Assembly: GCA_036498905.1 (NCBI GenBank)
Contig: DASYER010000107.1
Span: 1 to 17,080, forward strand
Direction of reading: 5' to 3'
Length of the DNA: 17,080 nucleotides
Source: DAIDKA01 sp036498905
GTDB lineage: Bacteria; Pseudomonadota; Gammaproteobacteria; Steroidobacterales; Steroidobacteraceae
Part shown: one piece after another, positions 7,393 through 14,201 of the stretch
Numbering within the stretch: the stretch's first letter is position 1
How the letters are laid out: each line of letters starts with the position of its first letter
Notes under the pieces: generated by a model
What the model was told of the DNA's origin: nothing
Database searches by the model: none
What the model saw: only the letters and a program-made list of their open reading frames with translations
Position numbers and translations under genes: made by a program

Positions 7393-8312
7393 GGACGCGC
7401 CGCGGCCGCCGCGTTGCGCATGACGGCGGTCCGCGCGGGACTCAAGGGTTGGCCGGTGTCATCCTGCAAGCTGCCGCGCAGGCGCTGTGAGAGGATCTGT
7501 GCGCACTCCAGAAGTTCATCGACGGCATCCGGACCTGGCATCGGGCCGGGAAGGATCGTGAACAGATTCAGGCCACCGTAGCGTTGCAGGTCGATGGAAT
7601 GCGGATCAAAGGTGCCGGGCTTGTTCAAACTGGCGATGCTGAGCAGCGCACGACCGTCGGGCGCCGGCTTGTGGAAAATCGAGAATTTGCCGAGTACGAA
7701 CCCCTCAGCTGCCAGCGCCATGCGCACAGCGCGGCCGGAGAATTTCTCTCCCATACTGACTACTCGTACCGCGAGCACCCTGCTGTCCTGCACCGCGGGC
7801 CAATCGACAACCACCGGTGCCGCAGGCACTTCGGCAGTGCTCAGTGGCGCGGCAACGGGTGCCGGCTCCGGATCCAGCGTCACCGGGTCCGGCGCGACTG
7901 CATCCGGCGGCTCGCTCCAGGACTCATCGCCCATGGGCGGGTCAGGCGCCTGATTGGCCGCCACTTCGGCCAACAGGCCGTCCATGCCCAAGGCGGAGTC
8001 CGGTGCATGCGATGCTTCGGCGGCTTGAGCGGCGGCGGTCGCTTCAGCACTTGCCTCCAGGGCGGCGAAGTCGGCCACGCCGACTTCGAAGACCGGCAGC
8101 TCGGCCTCCGGATCGCGTGCGCTCATGCGCGGCAGATCCAAAGGCGGCAGATCCCACTCCGCGGAGCGCTCGGGCGCGCGTTCCGCAGGCTCCGCCGCCG
8201 GGCGCGGCAGATCGCTGCCCCGCACCTGACGGGAGCGCCGCAATTCCCACCAGGCTAGGGCGATCAGAAAGCCCCCCCCCACCACCATCAAAGTGATGCG
8301 TAATTCCGGCAT
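7389..8312 (-). CDS. zipA: Cell division protein ZipA
   Basis: ZipA tethers FtsZ to the inner membrane during divisome assembly in Gammaproteobacteria. The 307-residue protein has one N-terminal membrane segment (about residues 5-23, then a Trp-Trp and Arg-rich stop). A long, low-complexity Pro/Ala/Glu linker (about 30-170) follows, and then the C-terminal FtsZ-binding domain (about 177-285). That domain shows GEKFSGRAVRMALAAEGFVL (188-207), FSIFHKPAPDGRALLSIA (210-227), and NKPGTFDP (230-237), all typical of ZipA. The membrane segment Gly12-Gly14 is encoded by a run of nine G (plus-strand C, 8272-8280). The start overlaps the smc stop by one base (TGATG) and the stop overlaps the ligA start, a conserved gammaproteobacterial order. 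Confidence 0.95.
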   Translation of the reverse strand: MPELRITLMVVGGGFLIALAWWELRRSRQVRGSDLPRPAAEPAERAPERSAEWDLPPLDLPRMSARDPEAELPVFEVGVADFAALEASAEATAAAQAAEASHAPDSALGMDGLLAEVAANQAPDPPMGDESWSEPPDAVAPDPVTLDPEPAPVAAPLSTAEVPAAPVVVDWPAVQDSRVLAVRVVSMGEKFSGRAVRMALAAEGFVLGKFSIFHKPAPDGRALLSIASLNKPGTFDPHSIDLQRYGGLNLFTILPGPMPGPDAVDELLECAQILSQRLRGSLQDDTGQPLSPARTAVMRNAAAAARP

Positions 8313-11300
8313 CAGACCGCTGCGAGGCGTACCGCCTCTTCCACATCCACCGCAACCAGCCTTGAAACGCCCGGCTCGGTCATGGTCACACCGATCAGCT
8401 GCGAGGCCAGCTCCATGGTCGCCTTGTTGTGGGTAATGAAGATGAACTGCACGCGCTCGGACATTTCCTTGACGATCTCGCAGAAGCGCCCGACGTTGTG
8501 TTCATCCAGCGGTGCATCCACCTCATCGAGCAGGCAGAACGGCGCGGGGTTCAGGTCGAAAATCGAGAACACGAGAGCCACCGCGGTGAGGGCCTTCTCA
8601 CCGCCCGACAGCAGATGGATAGTGCTGTTGCGCTTGCCCGGGGGCCGCGCCATGATCGCAACTCCCGCGGCCAGGATGTCATCGCCCACCAGTTCGAGAT
8701 AGGCGTGCCCGCCACCGAACAGCCGCGGAAACTTCTCCTTCAGACCCGTGTTGATCTTCTCGAAGGTCTCCTCGAAGCGCGTGCGCGTCTCCTTGTCGAT
8801 TTTGCGCATGGCCTCCTCGAGCGTGGCCAATGCATCGGTCAGGTCGGTATGTTGCCGATCCAGATATTCCTTGCGCTCGGTCTGCTCCTTGAGCTCATCG
8901 ATGGCGGCCAGATTGACCTGTCCGAGCCGGGCCACATCGGCGCGTAACTCATTGACCTTCTCTTCCCAGGCCGCGACATCAGCGTCCGGCACCAGGCCCT
9001 GGACGATTTCCGACAATTCATATTGAGTCGCCGCGAACTGTTCGGCGAGTGCCTCGCGCCGCACGCGGCTCTCCTGGGCTGCCAGGCGCGCCTGCTCGAT
9101 GGCATCGCGTGCTTCGGCGACGCGCGCCTCGGCGGCGCTGCGCTGCTGGTCCAGATCACGGATCTGGACCTCGGCCTCCTCCAGTGCCCGACGCGCCGCT
9201 TCAAGCTCAGCTTCCACGGTCAGGCGCCGGGACAGCAAGTCATCCAGTTTGCCCTGCAGTTCGATGATCGGCGCGTCGCCGCTGGCCAGCTCCGCATCGA
9301 GCTCTGCGCAGCGCCGTGACAATTGCCCACGCTGGTCGGCCATGCGCGCAAGTCCGGTTGCGACCGAGCTTTCCTGCGAGCGGCGCGACTCGCTGCGGAT
9401 CATCAGATCGCGTGCGGTGACCTGGGCACTCTGGGCACGCTGGCGTGCGCTTGCGAGCGCCTCGCGCCGCTCGTCACGCTCGGCCTCCAGCTGCGGACGG
9501 CGTGATTCCAGTTCACCAAGCTCCCCCTGCGAGACACTCAATGCGGCACGTGCGCCGTCGACCGACCCGCGGGCCACTGCGCTCTCGCGGGCCACTTCGG
9601 CCGCTTCGTGTTCAAGGCGCGTGCGCCGCGCCTGCAGTTCCTGCGCGCGCGCGCGCGCCGCCTCAAGTTTGCTGCGGGCGTCGGAGTGTTCCCGATGACC
9701 GTTCTGAATGGCCGACTGCAGCTGATCGCGCTGGGTCTCCGCCTCGGTCTGGGTACGGCGGATCGCGCTCAGATTGCCATCGACCCGCTGCAGATTCTCC
9801 TCGGCCCGCGCCAGGTCGGCGCGCAGCAGCTTCAGGCGCTGTTCGCGCTCGATCACACCGGTATGTGGGTCCTGACCGCGGCTGAGCCGTATCCAGCCCC
9901 TGCCCACCCACTCACCGTCGCGGGTGATGATCGATTGGCCGGGCTGAAGGCTGCCGCGCAAGCGCAGGGCAGCAGCCAGGGACTCACCGGCGAGCACGCC
10001 GGCCAACTGCGCGGCCACTGCCGCGGGCCCCTTGATGATCTTCGCGGCCAAAGATTCGGTGCCGTACGCGGCCGCATCGGTCGCGCCCTGCTCCACCAGC
10101 GCGATGCGACCCGCCGCGAGGTTGCCGAGGGCGGCCTCGACGTCTTCGAGCCGCTCGACACACACCGCCTCCAGATAGTCGCCCAGTGCGGTTTCGACGG
10201 CGCGCTCCCAGCCGCCGGATACGTCGAGCTGCTGGGCGACCCGCTCGCGCGTCGCCAGCCCGCTGGCATTGAGCCACTCACCGGCACGAGGGGCATTGTG
10301 GCTGAGGGCGGCCTTTTGCACGGCCTCCAGGGCGACGAGCTCGCCGCGCACCTTCTCGCGCTCGGCGCGCGCGCCTTCGAGGCGACTCTCCGCGCTGTGC
10401 TGCTCCTGACGCAGTGCCTGGGCGCGTTCGGCTGCAGACTTCTGCGATCGGACCAGTTCTTCGCTGCGGGTCCGGGCCTGCGCCTCCTGATCCACCAGTT
10501 CCGACAGCTGCGCACCCGGATCCTGAGCCGATAACTGTTCCTGCTCGACGCTGAGGCGTTCGCCGCGTGCGCCCAAGCGACCCAGCTGGTTCTCCAGCTC
10601 ACCGATGCGCGCCGTTTCGACCTGCGCGGTCTGATTGGCCGCGGCCAGCGAATGCATGAACTGATCCCAGCGCTGCTGCCACTGCGCCAGCTCCTGTTCG
10701 CATTGCGCCTGATCCGCCAGCACGACCTGCTCGAGGCGCGCGGCCTCGGCACACTGGGGCTGCAGCAGCTCGATTTCACTGCGCAGGGCGGTGATCTGCT
10801 GCTCGTCGCGTTCGATGAGCGTGGCCAGCTCACCGAGCTGCTCGCGTGCCTTCGCCAGGTCGCTGCGCTGGCGCTCGCGCATTTCGCGGGTGTGCTGCAG
10901 CGACTGCTCGGTGCGGGTGATATCGGCGCCGATCTCATAGTGCCGGCCCTGAACGGCGGCGACCGTTTCTGCATGATCGCCCTGGATGGCGCGCTGCTTT
11001 TCGAGGGCGGCCTCGGCGCCGCGCTGATCGGCGAGCGCCGCCTGCATGGCCACATCACGCTCGCGCAGGGCGCTATCCTGGATCTGAGCACCGCTGTCCA
11101 GATCCCGAATCTTCAGTGCGAGCAGCTCGGCCAACGCCCGGCGCTCCTGCTCCTTGAGGGCCTGGTAGCGTCGCGCCGCACCCGCCTGGCGCTGCAGGTG
11201 ACGGATCTGCCGGTCGACCTCGTCGCGCACGTCCTGGAGGCGCTCCAGATTCTCACGCGTATCGGCGACGCGCGCCTCGGTCTCGCGCCGACGCTCCTTG

Positions 11301-11818
11301 TAACGCGAAATGCCGGCGGCCTCCTCGATAAAGGCGCGCATATCCTCGGGCTTCGCCTCGATGACCCGGGAAATCATCCCCTGCTCGATGATCGAATAGC
11401 TGCGCGAACCCAGGCCTGTCCCGAGGAACAGCTGGGTGATATCGCGGCGCCGGCAGCGCGCCCCATTGATGTAGTAGTTGGAACTGCCATCGCGCGACAC
11501 GAGCCGCTTCAACGACACTTCGTTGTAGCCGGCATACGCGCCGCTGATGCGCCCGTCGCTGTTGTCGAACACCAGTTCGACCGAGGCGGAGCCGACGGGC
11601 TTGCGCGCGCTGGAACCGTTGAACACCACATCGGCCATCGAGTCGCCGCGCAGGTGCTTGGCGGACAGTTCGCCCATCACCCAGCGCACCGCGTCGATGA
11701 CATTCGACTTGCCGCAACCGTTCGGACCGACGACACCGGTGAGATTGCCGGGGAATCCGACCGAAGTCGGATCAACAAATGATTTAAAGCCGGCGAGCTT
11801 TATCTTGGTCAGCCGCAT
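8312..11818 (-). CDS. smc: Chromosome partition protein Smc
   Basis: Smc is the ATPase of the bacterial condensin, working with ScpA and ScpB, whose genes lie 6.6 kb away on the same strand. It is 1168 residues, normal for the family. The N-terminal head has FKSFVDPT (11-18) and Walker A GPNGCGKSNVIDAVRW (31-46). Long Glu/Arg/Ala/Gln-rich coiled coils run at about 165-505 and 655-1010. The hinge lies between, about 515-645 (LDVSGGWERAVETALGDYLE at 531-550). The C-terminal head has the ABC signature LLSGGEKALTA (1069-1079) and Walker B FCLLDEVDAPLD (1094-1105), with D-loop and H-loop (ITHNK) following. The N-terminus MRLTKIKLAGFKSF is the family start. No strong ribosome binding site precedes it. 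It leads smc-zipA-ligA. Confidence 0.98.
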   Translation of the reverse strand: MRLTKIKLAGFKSFVDPTSVGFPGNLTGVVGPNGCGKSNVIDAVRWVMGELSAKHLRGDSMADVVFNGSSARKPVGSASVELVFDNSDGRISGAYAGYNEVSLKRLVSRDGSSNYYINGARCRRRDITQLFLGTGLGSRSYSIIEQGMISRVIEAKPEDMRAFIEEAAGISRYKERRRETEARVADTRENLERLQDVRDEVDRQIRHLQRQAGAARRYQALKEQERRALAELLALKIRDLDSGAQIQDSALRERDVAMQAALADQRGAEAALEKQRAIQGDHAETVAAVQGRHYEIGADITRTEQSLQHTREMRERQRSDLAKAREQLGELATLIERDEQQITALRSEIELLQPQCAEAARLEQVVLADQAQCEQELAQWQQRWDQFMHSLAAANQTAQVETARIGELENQLGRLGARGERLSVEQEQLSAQDPGAQLSELVDQEAQARTRSEELVRSQKSAAERAQALRQEQHSAESRLEGARAEREKVRGELVALEAVQKAALSHNAPRAGEWLNASGLATRERVAQQLDVSGGWERAVETALGDYLEAVCVERLEDVEAALGNLAAGRIALVEQGATDAAAYGTESLAAKIIKGPAAVAAQLAGVLAGESLAAALRLRGSLQPGQSIITRDGEWVGRGWIRLSRGQDPHTGVIEREQRLKLLRADLARAEENLQRVDGNLSAIRRTQTEAETQRDQLQSAIQNGHREHSDARSKLEAARARAQELQARRTRLEHEAAEVARESAVARGSVDGARAALSVSQGELGELESRRPQLEAERDERREALASARQRAQSAQVTARDLMIRSESRRSQESSVATGLARMADQRGQLSRRCAELDAELASGDAPIIELQGKLDDLLSRRLTVEAELEAARRALEEAEVQIRDLDQQRSAAEARVAEARDAIEQARLAAQESRVRREALAEQFAATQYELSEIVQGLVPDADVAAWEEKVNELRADVARLGQVNLAAIDELKEQTERKEYLDRQHTDLTDALATLEEAMRKIDKETRTRFEETFEKINTGLKEKFPRLFGGGHAYLELVGDDILAAGVAIMARPPGKRNSTIHLLSGGEKALTAVALVFSIFDLNPAPFCLLDEVDAPLDEHNVGRFCEIVKEMSERVQFIFITHNKATMELASQLIGVTMTEPGVSRLVAVDVEEAVRLAAV

Positions 11819-11880
11819 CGTATTAAGACTCGGGGTCCGTTTAAGGAGAAAGAAGTCATGATAAAATATATGGAGACACT
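11819..11880. promoter_or_regulatory. Divergent smc / queF promoter region
   Basis: Sixty-two bases, much more AT-rich than the flanks, separate smc (leftwards) from queF (rightwards). For smc, the minus strand offers TTGAAG (11885-11890) and TATTTT (11863-11868) with a 16-base spacer, which would give a leader near 40 bases. For queF, weak boxes TTTATC (11799-11804) and TATTAA (11821-11826) would start RNA near 11833. Two ribosome binding sites are clear on the plus strand: AAGGAG (11843-11848) nine bases before an ATG at 11858, and GGAG (11872-11875) five bases before the queF ATG. Promoter assignments are tentative. Confidence 0.35.
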
Positions 11881-11908
11881 ATGCCTTCAAGTCCAACAAC
11901 AGATCTGA
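11858..11908 (+). CDS. Possible 16-residue upstream ORF overlapping the queF start
   Basis: The ATG at 11858 is preceded by the best Shine-Dalgarno in the region (AAGGAG, nine bases away) and opens a 16-codon frame, MIKYMETLCLQVQQQI, ending at the TGA at 11906-11908. It overlaps the first 28 bases of queF in another frame. It could be a leader peptide that sets queF translation, or simply a chance frame beside a strong ribosome binding site. No homologue is recognised. Confidence 0.3.
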   Translation: MIKYMETLCLQVQQQI

Positions 11909-12270
11909 CAACCTTTCCGAATCCGGCCATTGCGCGTGATTACACGATTCGCATGACCCTGCCGGAGTTCACCTGCCTGTGTCCGATGACCGGCCAACCG
12001 GATTTCGCCACTCTCGAGCTGGAATACATTCCGGACCAGCTGTGCGTGGAACTCAAATCCCTGAAGCTGTATATGTGGTCTTTCCGCGACCGTGGCACGT
12101 TCCACGAGGCCGTGACCAATGAAATCGCCGACCATATCGTGGCCGCGATTTCTCCCCGATTCCTGCGGCTGACCGCGAAATTCAACGTCCGCGGGGGAAT
12201 TTACACCTCCGTCGTGGTTGAACACCGCCTCCCGGATTGGGCGCCGGCTCCCGCCGTCGACCTCGCCTGA
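11881..12270 (+). CDS. queF: NADPH-dependent 7-cyano-7-deazaguanine reductase QueF, short type
   Basis: QueF reduces preQ0 to preQ1 with two NADPH in queuosine biosynthesis, a T-fold cytoplasmic enzyme. The 129-residue protein is the short, single-domain (Bacillus subtilis-like, type I) form, not the roughly 280-residue two-domain form of E. coli. The active site is in FTCLCPMTGQPDFATL (30-45): Cys34 is the nucleophile and Asp41 the proton donor, seven residues apart as in the family. The QueF motif is seen as ELKSLKLYMWSF (57-68), followed by RDRGTFHE with its conserved His75-Glu76. The ATG at 11881 has GGAG five bases upstream; a 16-codon frame with a stronger ribosome binding site overlaps this start. 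Its product pathway meets that of gluQ, two genes downstream. Confidence 0.95.
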   Translation: MPSSPTTDLTTFPNPAIARDYTIRMTLPEFTCLCPMTGQPDFATLELEYIPDQLCVELKSLKLYMWSFRDRGTFHEAVTNEIADHIVAAISPRFLRLTAKFNVRGGIYTSVVVEHRLPDWAPAPAVDLA

Positions 12271-12298
12271 GCCTATCTGACGCCCCTTGGCCGCCCCC

Positions 12299-12335
12299 CC
12301 TGTACAGGCCCGGGCGCGCCGGTATAATCGCGCGT
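12299..12335 (+). promoter_or_regulatory. dksA promoter with GC-rich discriminator
   Basis: A perfect -10 hexamer TATAAT (12323-12328) lies 43 bases before the dksA ATG. TGTACA (12301-12306), matching four of six -35 consensus bases, sits 16 bases further up and forms the core of a perfect palindrome CCTGTACAGG (12299-12308). The bases after the -10 are CGCGCGTCC, a GC-only start except for one T, with RNA predicted to begin near 12335. GC-rich discriminators are a known mark of promoters inhibited by ppGpp and DksA, so autorepression of dksA is a reasonable inference. Confidence 0.65.
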
Positions 12336-12370
12336 CCTTCGCCAAGGCAGCTGCTTTTGAGGAATGACTG

Positions 12371-13168
12371 ATGCCGGCCAAGAAGACCGCGGCCAAGCCT
12401 GTCAAGGGCAAAAAGGCCGCAAGCCGCCCCGCCGCCCGCAAGGCGGCGATACGTAACAAGCCCACGGAACGGGTGAAGACCACTGTCCACCCACGTTCGC
12501 CCGTGGCCGCTTCGGTTACCCGCAAGCCGGCCTCAGGCGCCAAAAGCACTCCAACCAGCGCGGAACCCGTAGAAACGATGCGACGACCAGCAGCAGAGCG
12601 AAACGACACCCCTTCGACCAAGAAGCCGACACCGGAGACCAAACCCGTCGCGACACCGCGACCAGCAATACCTGCCCCACAAGCGGCTGCGAACGAATCC
12701 GACGAGGGCGATGCCCCGGAGCCGGGCAGCCTGCTCGCCGGGCCCCGCAACGTCCAGCCGTACATCGTCAAGCGTGGCGAACAGTACATGAGCAAGGAGC
12801 AGGCGGAGCATTTCCGCCAGATCCTGCAGACCTGGAAGCGCGACCTGATGGAAGAAGTGGACCGCACCGTCACACATATGAAAGACGAGGCGGCCAACTT
12901 CCCCGATCCCAATGACCGGGCGACCCAGGAGGAGGAGTTCTCCCTGGAGCTGCGCACCCGCGATCGGGAACGCAAACTGATCCGCAAGATCGATGAGGCG
13001 CTCAAGCGCATCGAGGACGGCTCCTACGGCTACTGCCTGGAGACCGGCGAGGAAATCGGCATCAAGCGCCTCGAAGCCCGGCCGGTCGCGACCCTGAGCA
13101 TCGAGGCGCAGGAGCGCCGCGAACGCCGTGAACGCCAGTACGGCGACCGCGACGACCGCTACCGCTGA
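12371..13168 (+). CDS. dksA: RNA polymerase-binding transcription factor DksA, extended and cysteine-poor
   Basis: DksA binds the RNA polymerase secondary channel and, with ppGpp, mediates the stringent response. Residues about 130-250 align well with E. coli DksA: EEVDRTVTHMKDEAANFPDP (161-180), and the coiled-coil tip DPNDRATQEEEFSLELR with Asp179, Asp182 and Ala184 corresponding to E. coli Asp71, Asp74 and Ala76. The zinc-finger positions read C222-x2-T225-x17-S243-x2-A246, so only one of four cysteines remains, a pattern known from alphaproteobacterial DksA. Residues 1-125 are an extra Ala/Lys/Pro/Thr-rich tail; total length 265 against 151 in E. coli. GAGGA at 12359-12363 precedes the ATG at 12371. 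It is transcribed from its own TATAAT promoter and runs into gluQ. Confidence 0.95.
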   Translation: MPAKKTAAKPVKGKKAASRPAARKAAIRNKPTERVKTTVHPRSPVAASVTRKPASGAKSTPTSAEPVETMRRPAAERNDTPSTKKPTPETKPVATPRPAIPAPQAAANESDEGDAPEPGSLLAGPRNVQPYIVKRGEQYMSKEQAEHFRQILQTWKRDLMEEVDRTVTHMKDEAANFPDPNDRATQEEEFSLELRTRDRERKLIRKIDEALKRIEDGSYGYCLETGEEIGIKRLEARPVATLSIEAQERRERRERQYGDRDDRYR

Positions 13169-14040
13169 TCCCCTATACCGGCCGTTTTGCCCCCTCGCCG
13201 ACCGGACGACTGCACACCGGTTCGGTGCTGGCTGCAGTCGGTAGTTTCCTCGATGCCCGGCACAGCGGTGGTCGCTGGCTGGTGCGGATGGAAGACCTCG
13301 ACACCCCCCGTGTCGTGGCGGGCAGCGCCGATGAGATTCTGCGGACCCTTCAGACCCTGAACCTGTTCTGGGACGGGGAGGTCACCTACCAGTCCGCCCG
13401 CCTGGCCCTCTACGAGGCCGGCCTTGAACAGCTGCGGGCCTGCGGCCGAACCTATGAGTGCAGCTGTTCGCGCCAGACCTTGGCCGTGCAGGCAGATTCA
13501 GGCTATCCCGGCACCTGCCGGGCCGGCCCGCGCCGCCCCGGCCCCACCGCCACCCGCTTCCGCATCCACGACGGTGAAACGGTTGAATTCACTGACCGTT
13601 TGCAGGGAGTGCGCAGGCTGCGCCTTGACCCATTGGGCGATGTCGTCATTCGCCGGCGCGATGGCATCTTCGCCTATCAGCTGGCCGTGGTGATCGACGA
13701 TGCCGAGCAGGCCATCACCGATGTGGTCCGCGGCGCCGATCTGCTGGACAGCACGGCATGGCAGATCGAGCTACAGCGGGCACTGGGCTTAAGGACGCCG
13801 GCCTACGCCCACCTGCCCGTCGTAACCGCCCCGGGAGGCGGGAAGCTCGCCAAATCCCGCTGTTCAGTGGCGCCGGATCTATCAAACCCCGCTCAGGTGC
13901 TGTGGCAGACGCTTGTGTTGCTAGAACAACGGCCTCCCCCGGAATTACGGCACCTGGCGCCCCGGGAAGTCCTCGAATGGGCGATTTTGAACTGGAAACC
14001 GTCCCAGTTGCACCGGATTGCAAGTGTCGCGGCGCTCTAA
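13165..14040 (+). CDS. gluQ: Glutamyl-Q tRNA(Asp) synthetase GluQRS, probable CTG start
   Basis: GluQRS attaches glutamate to the queuosine base of tRNA-Asp; it resembles the catalytic core of GluRS without an anticodon-binding domain. The frame includes YTGRFAPSPTGRLHTGS (4-20, HIGH-like motif), GRWLVRMEDLDTPR, zinc ligands C99, C101, Y114 and C118 in the GluQ pattern, DVVRGADLLDST, and KLAKS (227-231) in place of KLSK. The frame opens after a TGA at 13129-13131 and contains no ATG, GTG or TTG before the HIGH motif. The first GTG, at 13225, would delete it. The CTG at 13165 overlaps the dksA stop (CTGA) and gives 291 residues with a normal N-terminus, so I place the start there with moderate confidence. 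dksA-gluQ is a conserved pair. Confidence 0.9.
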   Translation: MIPYTGRFAPSPTGRLHTGSVLAAVGSFLDARHSGGRWLVRMEDLDTPRVVAGSADEILRTLQTLNLFWDGEVTYQSARLALYEAGLEQLRACGRTYECSCSRQTLAVQADSGYPGTCRAGPRRPGPTATRFRIHDGETVEFTDRLQGVRRLRLDPLGDVVIRRRDGIFAYQLAVVIDDAEQAITDVVRGADLLDSTAWQIELQRALGLRTPAYAHLPVVTAPGGGKLAKSRCSVAPDLSNPAQVLWQTLVLLEQRPPPELRHLAPREVLEWAILNWKPSQLHRIASVAAL

Positions 14041-14201
14041 CAAGCTTCCGCCCCCGCCCGGAACACTTGTCAAATCAATTCAACAATTGCCCTTGGCTCC
14101 ACGGTTGTACTAAGGTAGCCGCTGAGGGACGGCAGAAAACACCGGCCCGCCCGCCCTAATACGGCAGGCGGAGTGGGAATAACTAATGACGGGGGCTTGC
14201 A
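14041..14201. other. Intergenic region between gluQ and phaR
   Basis: These 161 bases are the longest gene-free stretch in the window. The part from 14067 to 14116 is AT-richer than its surroundings and holds hexamers such as TTGTCA (14067-14072), TTGCCC (14087-14092) and TACTAA (14108-14113), but none pair at consensus spacing. GGGGG at 14191-14195, six bases before the phaR ATG, may serve as a weak ribosome binding site. No convincing terminator for gluQ is visible. The phaR promoter presumably lies here. Confidence 0.4.

Noticed and set aside
9853..11091. 412-codon minus-strand frame within smc in another frame
   Set aside because: Arg/Ser/Pro-rich shadow of the Smc coiled-coil coding sequence; the Smc frame has all catalytic motifs.
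11819..11880. preQ1 riboswitch ahead of queF
   Set aside because: The 62-base leader has no stem-loop plus A-rich tail arrangement of the known preQ1 classes.
11887..13011. 374-codon minus-strand frame across queF, the dksA promoter and dksA
   Set aside because: It runs through a strong promoter and two confident genes on the other strand and resembles no family.
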